Below, one piece after another: positions 5,744-8,918 of a stretch of DNA of 8,918 nucleotides. The notes beneath the pieces were generated by a model that was given only the letters and a program-made list of their open reading frames with translations, was not told the DNA's origin and did no database searches. This DNA comes from an uncultured Clostridia bacterium (GTDB lineage Bacteria; Bacillota; Clostridia; Oscillospirales; Oscillospiraceae): contig CALYTU010000062.1 in NCBI GenBank assembly GCA_945487445.1, positions 1 through 8,918 of the forward strand, in the 5' to 3' direction. The position numbers were made by a program, and so were the translations under genes. How positions within the stretch are numbered: position 1 is the stretch's first letter; every line of letters begins with the position of its first letter.

Positions 5744-6712
5744 ATGAGTAAAAAAGCGTCACCGCAGGATGCCGTGCTGGACTATTTCTACGGGGACGAG
5801 GCCGAGCAATTCTCATACTTCCGCATACCCAGGCTGCTGATTACCAGCCCCCGCTTCAACGGCATTTCCGTGGAAGCTAAATTGCTCTACGGTTTGCTGT
5901 TAGATAGGATGGGACTGTCCTACAAAAACGGCTGGCTTGAGGAGGACGGCAGAGTTTATATCTACTACACCATCGAGGAGATTGCCGAGGACCTGAACTG
6001 CAAACGGGACAAGGCTATGAAGCTGCTGGCAGAGCTTGATTCTGACAACGGGATCGGTTTGGTGGTCAAGAAACGGCAAGGCCAAGGAAAACCGTCAAAG
6101 CTGTATATCAAGCGATTTACAAGCAGTGAGAAGTCGGCGGGAACCGACTTCAAGAAGTCGGCGGGAACCGACTTCAAGAGGTCGGCAGGAACCGACTTCA
6201 AGAAGTCGGCGGGAGCCGACCCCAAGAAGTCGGCGGGAACCGACCCAAGTTATCTTGATAATAAATATCCTGATATTATCTATCCTGAAGCAGTCAATCC
6301 CTCTATCCTACCGTCTACAGAGAACCCCGCGCCTGCGCATGAGAAACAGGCTGACGGACTGATGGACGGAACGGCTGTGAGAGAGAGAATTAAAAAGCAA
6401 ATTGACTATGATTTTCTCCCCTTCCGCTTGAATGGCTGGGGTCTGAAGCAGGCAGACGAACTGCTGGAGCTCATGGTGGAGGTCGCCATGAACCGGAGCC
6501 ATACGATGCGCGTGGGCCGGGATGAATTCGTCACAGCCTACGTCCAGGATCGCTTCAAGGCAATCACCATCGACCACATCGAGCAGGTTCTGCAAGGTCT
6601 GAAGGAGAATGAGGGCCGGATCACCAACGTCAAGGCTTATCTGCTGGCGTCGCTGTTCAACGCAGCGGCGACCATCAACAACGCGACAAGCCTTTCTGCG
6701 GCCTTCGGCTGA
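5744..6712 (+). CDS. repA: RepA_N-type replication initiator with DUF6017-like C-terminal domain
   Basis: A 322-residue initiator of the kind carried by Tn1549-like ICEs and RepA_N plasmids. The N-terminal winged-helix RepA_N domain spans about residues 22-127 (FSYFRIPRLLITSPRFNGIS at the start, with AKLLYGLLLDRM and TIEEIAEDLNCKRDKAMKLL inside). Next is a linker of five octapeptide repeats based on KSAGTDFK (about 130-169), then an Asn/Pro-rich stretch. The C-terminal domain (about 215-322) contains ELLELMVEVAMNRSHTMRVG and ends NVKAYLLASLFNAAATINN-like. ATG 5744 follows AAAGGAGGAGG. The repeats are also DNA iterons (6131-6250), so the gene probably contains its own origin. The family assignment is from recognised sequence features. 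Confidence 0.9.
   Translation: MSKKASPQDAVLDYFYGDEAEQFSYFRIPRLLITSPRFNGISVEAKLLYGLLLDRMGLSYKNGWLEEDGRVYIYYTIEEIAEDLNCKRDKAMKLLAELDSDNGIGLVVKKRQGQGKPSKLYIKRFTSSEKSAGTDFKKSAGTDFKRSAGTDFKKSAGADPKKSAGTDPSYLDNKYPDIIYPEAVNPSILPSTENPAPAHEKQADGLMDGTAVRERIKKQIDYDFLPFRLNGWGLKQADELLELMVEVAMNRSHTMRVGRDEFVTAYVQDRFKAITIDHIEQVLQGLKENEGRITNVKAYLLASLFNAAATINNATSLSAAFG
6131..6250 (+). repeat. Five tandem 24-bp iterons within repA (candidate origin)
   Basis: Five head-to-tail 24-nt units start at 6131, 6155, 6179, 6203 and 6227. Units 1 and 2 are identical; the others differ by a few bases. Each unit contains a dyad: GAAGTCGG and CCGACTTC around a CGGGAA spacer in units 1 and 2, reduced to GTCGG/CCGAC in the later ones. 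In frame they encode KSAGTDFK variants. RepA_N plasmids such as pSK41 and pAD1 are known to carry their origin inside the rep gene, and a repeated dyad here fits RepA binding sites. The 24-nt period equals eight codons but is not a whole number of helical turns. Confidence 0.85.
6247..6286. other. A/T-rich stretch beside the iterons, candidate unwinding region
   Basis: Immediately after the last iteron about 40 nt are roughly three quarters A/T, in a gene that is otherwise GC-rich. They contain short palindromes such as AATATC/GATATT (6264-6269 and 6272-6277) and GATAATA/TATTATC. Iterons next to an A/T-rich segment is the usual layout of an initiator-dependent origin. No convincing DnaA box was found, so the unwinding role is inference. 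Confidence 0.45.
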
Positions 6713-6727
6713 TGTGGATCCATATCC

Positions 6728-6756
6728 TTGTGATCTTCCGTCAAGGATGCTACAAT
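6728..6756 (+). promoter_or_regulatory. Candidate sigma-A-type promoter overlapped by a 7-bp inverted repeat
   Basis: TTGTGA at 6728-6733 and TACAAT at 6751-6756 are separated by 17 nt, matching -35 (4 of 6) and -10 (5 of 6) consensus with ideal spacing. A start near 6763 would give a short leader before the ribosome binding site at 6765-6771. An inverted repeat ATCCTTG (6724-6730) and CAAGGAT (6742-6748) covers the -35 and spacer and could be an operator. This would let the membrane protein and lipoprotein be expressed independently of repA. Confidence 0.5.
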
Positions 6757-6780
6757 AAAGCCAGAAAGGAGATCATTGCA

Positions 6781-7143
6781 ATGCTTCACATTCTTCTGAC
6801 TACGATCCGATTGTTTTTCAAACTGCTGTTTCTCCCGGTACGCGCTGTGCTCCACATTCTGGCCTTCGCTCTGAAGGTGCTCATGGGAATCGGCTCCATC
6901 CCGACGACAATCCTGGCCGGTATTCTTTACATCGCTGCGATTGTGGCCCTGATCGAGGGCAACGCCGTAACAGACGTCAGCGTCTGGATGCCCTTCGCCT
7001 TCGGCCTGCTGTGCTCCGCCTTCCCCTATATCGGAGCCGTCGTTGTGGCGATCCCGCTGACAGTCGCGGAATTTCTCAAGCAGATCACCAGCCCCCACCC
7101 ATTCCAAGACCTTGAACTTGAAGGAGGTAAAACCCATGCGTAA
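6781..7143 (+). CDS. Small membrane protein, CD1845-like
   Basis: This encodes 120 residues from ATG 6781, supported by AAAGGAG at 6765-6771; the longer in-frame reading from 6712 begins at the repA stop and lacks such a site. It is very hydrophobic: an amphipathic or membrane-bound N-terminal part (about 1-38), a transmembrane helix at about 39-58 (IPTTILAGILYIAAIVALIE), a second hydrophobic region at about 68-96, and a polar C-terminal tail. The arrangement resembles the small CD1845-type membrane proteins of Tn1549-like elements; that match is from memory and moderate. The last 8 nt overlap the lipoprotein gene, so the two are probably translated together and act at the membrane. Confidence 0.75.
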   Translation: MLHILLTTIRLFFKLLFLPVRAVLHILAFALKVLMGIGSIPTTILAGILYIAAIVALIEGNAVTDVSVWMPFAFGLLCSAFPYIGAVVVAIPLTVAEFLKQITSPHPFQDLELEGGKTHA

Positions 7144-8311
7144 GCATCTGATCCCGGCCCTGTTGGCCGCCCTGATCCTGTTCACCGGCTGTCAGGCAGC
7201 CCATTCCTCTGCCCCTGCTGCGGGCGAAGACCCTGTCCAGGCGGAGCTCATGGACGTTGCCATTTCCCAGGCTCTCACGGCAGCGCCTACGGAAAGCGCA
7301 ACCGAGCCCGTACTGACGGAGCCTGTGGCGGAAACGATCTCTGTCGAGACTGAAACCGTCTGCTCTACCGAAGCAACAGAGGCGCATACTGAGAAGGCTA
7401 CGGCCCCGGAGAGCGCTCCGGCTGCCGCCTCCTGCAAGCACAGCTTCGGCCCGGACAAGACGGTGGCTGCGACCTGTACCGAGAACGGGTACTCCGAACA
7501 CAGCTGCACCCGCTGCGGCTACACCGAGACCTATAAGCGCACTTACAGCACAGGCCACACTTGGGGAGACGGTGTGATCGTCAATCCGACCTGTACAGAG
7601 AAGGGCTATACCGTCTACACCTGCACCCGCTGCGGCGCTGCCAGCAAGTTCGGCCGGAAGGACAAGGTCCCTCATGCCTGGAGCGCCTGGACACAAACCA
7701 AGGCCCCCAGCTGCAATACCGCCGGAGCTGAGAGGCGGAGCTGCACGGCCTGCGGCAAGAGCGAGACCCGCGAGATCAGCAAGCTGCCCCACAGCTTCAC
7801 GTCCGAGACTGTCGCCCCCAGCTGCACCGAAGGCGGCTATACGATCAAGACCTGTTCTGTCTGCGGCACATCGGAAAAGGCCGATAAAACCTCCTCCCTT
7901 GGTCATGATTTCAAGTTCACGAATACCGTGGCCCCGACTACCAGCGTCGGAGGCTATGATCTCTACACCTGCACCCGCTGCGGAGCCACAGAGCGGCGGA
8001 ATGAAACAGACAAGCTCCAAGAAGTGATCGACCTCCAGGCCGTCCTGGAATATGGCCTTGCCTATGCACAGAGCCTTGGTTATACCGTTGACCCCACTAT
8101 GACGCTGGAAAATTCCAGTTATTTTCCCGGATATGGCGGCAATGGGTACAGCACAGATTTCCTCAAAGCGAGAGCTGTCGGGCTGTGTCAATGCACAACA
8201 GACGACCTTATTGCAGAGGGCGAAACAATCCCCGGTTTCCGCTGTTACTTCCATGTAAGCTACAATACTGTCTACCCCGGAGAATACTACATCGTTTTTC
8301 TCTACGGTTGA
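7136..8311 (+). CDS. Predicted lipoprotein with five Cys/His repeats
   Basis: This encodes 391 residues. ATG 7136 follows AAGGAGGT (7121-7128). The N-terminus is a signal peptide (MRKHLIPALLAALILFTG) with a lipobox cysteine at residue 19, so the mature protein is probably lipid-anchored outside the cell. A Thr/Glu/Ala-rich linker (about 20-98) follows. Five repeats of about 37-42 residues then run from 100 to 294, each with the pattern C-x9-10-CxxC-x13-14-H (for example TCTEKGYTVYTCTRCG). The fifth lacks the first Cys (TTS) and the closing His. A distinct C-terminal region (about 295-391) has Gly/Tyr-rich and LCQC segments. Repeats of this type are common in Firmicute surface proteins; metal binding or disulfides are both possible. 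The function is unknown; adhesion or mating-contact roles are speculative. Confidence 0.88.
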   Translation: MRKHLIPALLAALILFTGCQAAHSSAPAAGEDPVQAELMDVAISQALTAAPTESATEPVLTEPVAETISVETETVCSTEATEAHTEKATAPESAPAAASCKHSFGPDKTVAATCTENGYSEHSCTRCGYTETYKRTYSTGHTWGDGVIVNPTCTEKGYTVYTCTRCGAASKFGRKDKVPHAWSAWTQTKAPSCNTAGAERRSCTACGKSETREISKLPHSFTSETVAPSCTEGGYTIKTCSVCGTSEKADKTSSLGHDFKFTNTVAPTTSVGGYDLYTCTRCGATERRNETDKLQEVIDLQAVLEYGLAYAQSLGYTVDPTMTLENSSYFPGYGGNGYSTDFLKARAVGLCQCTTDDLIAEGETIPGFRCYFHVSYNTVYPGEYYIVFLYG

Positions 8312-8333
8312 CCTCAAAACCAATAGTCGATAG

Positions 8334-8366
8334 AAAGCACGATCCGGCAACGGACCGTGCTTTTTT
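8334..8366 (+). terminator. Strong intrinsic terminator after the lipoprotein gene
   Basis: AGCACGATCCG (8336-8346) pairs with CGGACCGTGCT (8351-8361) over 11 positions with one A-C mismatch, closed by a GCAA tetraloop and followed by a run of T to 8366. It lies 22 nt after the lipoprotein stop and probably ends the membrane protein/lipoprotein transcript. Confidence 0.9.
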
Positions 8367-8408
8367 ATCTGGCGGGCCCCTGGGCCTTAAACCCTGGTGC
8401 TGCCTTCA

Positions 8409-8523
8409 TCATTGCTTTGGTGTCCCCTCAAATCCCTCGTGCCGCACGGCCGCATACAATCCGTGCCTCCTTAACGCATAGACCCAAGGCCACCGGTGGC
8501 GGGAACGAAGGAGCCGATGGCAT
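8409..8523 (+). ncRNA. Structured RNA candidate, copy A
   Basis: First of two related elements in a 436-nt gap between genes (8312-8747). The 5' block of 38 nt (8409-8446) matches copy B at 37 positions. Hairpin 1 is GCACGG/CCGTGC (8444-8449 and 8461-8466) with an 11-nt loop. Hairpin 2 is GCCACCGG/CCGATGGC (8489-8496 and 8514-8521, one C-A mismatch) and closes a 17-nt loop, TGGCGGGAACGAAGGAG. The TCGT in the 5' block can pair with ACGA in this loop, a possible pseudoknot. A terminator follows at 8548. I do not recognise a known riboswitch or RNA family. Confidence 0.65.
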
Positions 8524-8547
8524 GTATCAACATGATTTTGCCAACCG

Positions 8548-8576
8548 GCGCGCTCCGTCAGGAACGCGCTTTTCTT
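8548..8576 (+). terminator. Intrinsic terminator between the two RNA copies
   Basis: GCGCGCTCC (8548-8556) pairs with GGAACGCGC (8561-8569), with one C-A mismatch, around a GTCA loop and is followed by TTTTCTT. It lies 25 nt after copy A, so copy A can be a discrete short transcript or the sensing part of a terminator-controlled leader. Confidence 0.7.
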
Positions 8577-8607
8577 ATGCCAGATGCTGCCGGACTTCCC
8601 GGCTGTG

Positions 8608-8722
8608 TCATTGCTTTGGTGTCCCCTCAAATTCCTCGTGCCGCAGGGCCTTTGATACGCCCTGCCCCCTTTCGCAATATCACAGGATCGCCGGTGGCGG
8701 GAACGAGGGAGCCGGTGATCCT
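8608..8722 (+). ncRNA. Structured RNA candidate, copy B, in the leader of the edge gene
   Basis: Second copy of the element at 8409. Hairpin 1 is GCAGGGC/GCCCTGC (8643-8649 and 8659-8665), a stem with different bases from copy A but fully paired. Hairpin 2 is AGGATCGCCGG/CCGGTGATCCT (8684-8694 and 8712-8722, 11 bp with one G-T) and holds the same 17-nt loop with one change (A to G). A GCCGG/CCGGC hairpin lies just upstream (8589-8603). The element ends 9 nt before the GGAGGAGG of the next gene, with no terminator in between, which suggests cis control of that gene. Confidence 0.65.
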
Positions 8723-8747
8723 ATTTCTCACGGAGGAGGCTGCATGT

Positions 8748-8918
8748 ATGCTTGTGCGACCTTTGCATATCAAGCTAAAGGAATTAAGAGACGAACGCAG
8801 CTACATAGGCCATAGCAGCAGTGTTCTTAGCATTGAACAATTAGCGAAGTATCTACAAGATCATCAGTCAAGTCCGAATTTGTGTGTAAATTGCTTTAGG
8901 TATAACATGCAAGAGGCT
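8748..8918 (+). CDS. Start of an unrecognised gene running off the right edge
   Basis: ATG 8748 opens a frame of 57 codons that is still open at the window end, preceded by GGAGGAGG at 8732-8739. It begins MLVRPLHIKLKELRDERSYI and continues with a helical IEQLAKYLQDHQ segment and a CVNC motif near residues 46-49. The composition is plausible for a real soluble protein and is unlike the out-of-frame reading from 8744, which stops at 8814. Codon use is more A/T-rich than in the upstream genes. No family can be named from this fragment. It lies directly downstream of RNA copy B, which may regulate it. Confidence 0.55.
   Translation, partial: MLVRPLHIKLKELRDERSYIGHSSSVLSIEQLAKYLQDHQSSPNLCVNCFRYNMQEA

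Noticed and set aside
6131..6250. CRISPR-like array
   Set aside because: The units are directly adjacent without spacers, encode a repeated peptide in frame and have no cas genes nearby.
5965..6362. Repeat-rich open frames in other frames across the iterons (minus 5965-6225, plus 6036-6362)
   Set aside because: Because 24 is a multiple of three, the iterons give repeated peptides in every frame; only the RepA frame connects to conserved domains.
7085..8350. 421-codon open frame on the minus strand
   Set aside because: It is antisense to the lipoprotein gene, which has a signal peptide, lipobox, ribosome binding site and repeats. The antisense product is an Ala/Gly/Arg-rich shadow without domains and it crosses the terminator at 8334-8366.
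8409..8722. T-box, cobalamin, ZTP or guanidine-II riboswitch
   Set aside because: Short similarities (GGTGGC, GGGAACGA, an ACGA in a loop) were considered, but the diagnostic conserved cores and overall architecture of these families are not present.
8357..8815. 152-codon + strand open frame over the RNA region
   Set aside because: It begins inside the T run of a terminator, crosses another terminator and both RNA copies, and the two copies fall in different reading frames. Conservation follows RNA pairing, not codons.

Overview
The window looks like the maintenance and replication module of an integrative conjugative element (ICE) or large conjugative plasmid from a gut Clostridia-type Firmicute (Oscillospiraceae/Ruminococcaceae-like). 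This rests on the gene set (ParA, ParB, a D12-class adenine methylase, a RepA_N-type initiator and many small element-type proteins), the strong AAGGAGG-type ribosome binding sites and the fairly GC-rich codon use. No rRNA, tRNA, transposase, integrase or CRISPR array was seen, so the host assignment is inference. All convincing genes are on the + strand.

Layout. Positions 1-107 hold what reads as the C-terminal end of an upstream gene. Positions 108-344 are non-coding and dense in structure: a terminator pointing leftwards, an 18-bp perfect inverted repeat with an 8-nt spacer, and a 12-bp hairpin in front of the operon. Then comes a tightly packed operon: a 77-aa Cys-rich protein, parA, an unrecognised 164-aa protein, parB, a 73-aa Cys-rich protein, two small unknown proteins, a 33-aa single-pass membrane peptide, a D12 DNA adenine methylase, two unknown proteins (171 and 172 aa) and the replication initiator repA. 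Many neighbours overlap by a few bases or share stop and start codons, which suggests translational coupling. After repA, a candidate promoter precedes a small membrane protein and a 391-aa lipoprotein with five Cys/His repeats, closed by a strong intrinsic terminator.

The last 600 bases are non-coding up to a new gene that leaves the window at 8918. They carry two copies, 199 nt apart, of an about 115-nt element with two hairpins. The stems differ between copies but stay paired, while a 5' block and a 17-nt loop are nearly identical. A terminator separates the copies, and the second copy sits just upstream of the ribosome binding site of the edge gene. This is the strongest candidate for an undescribed element here: a tandem structured RNA.

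Together the genes point to stable inheritance: ParA/ParB partition, RepA-driven replication with five 24-bp iterons and an A/T-rich stretch inside repA (a likely internal origin), and a methylase that may protect DNA or mark replication state. The membrane protein and lipoprotein probably belong to the cell-surface or conjugation side of the element.
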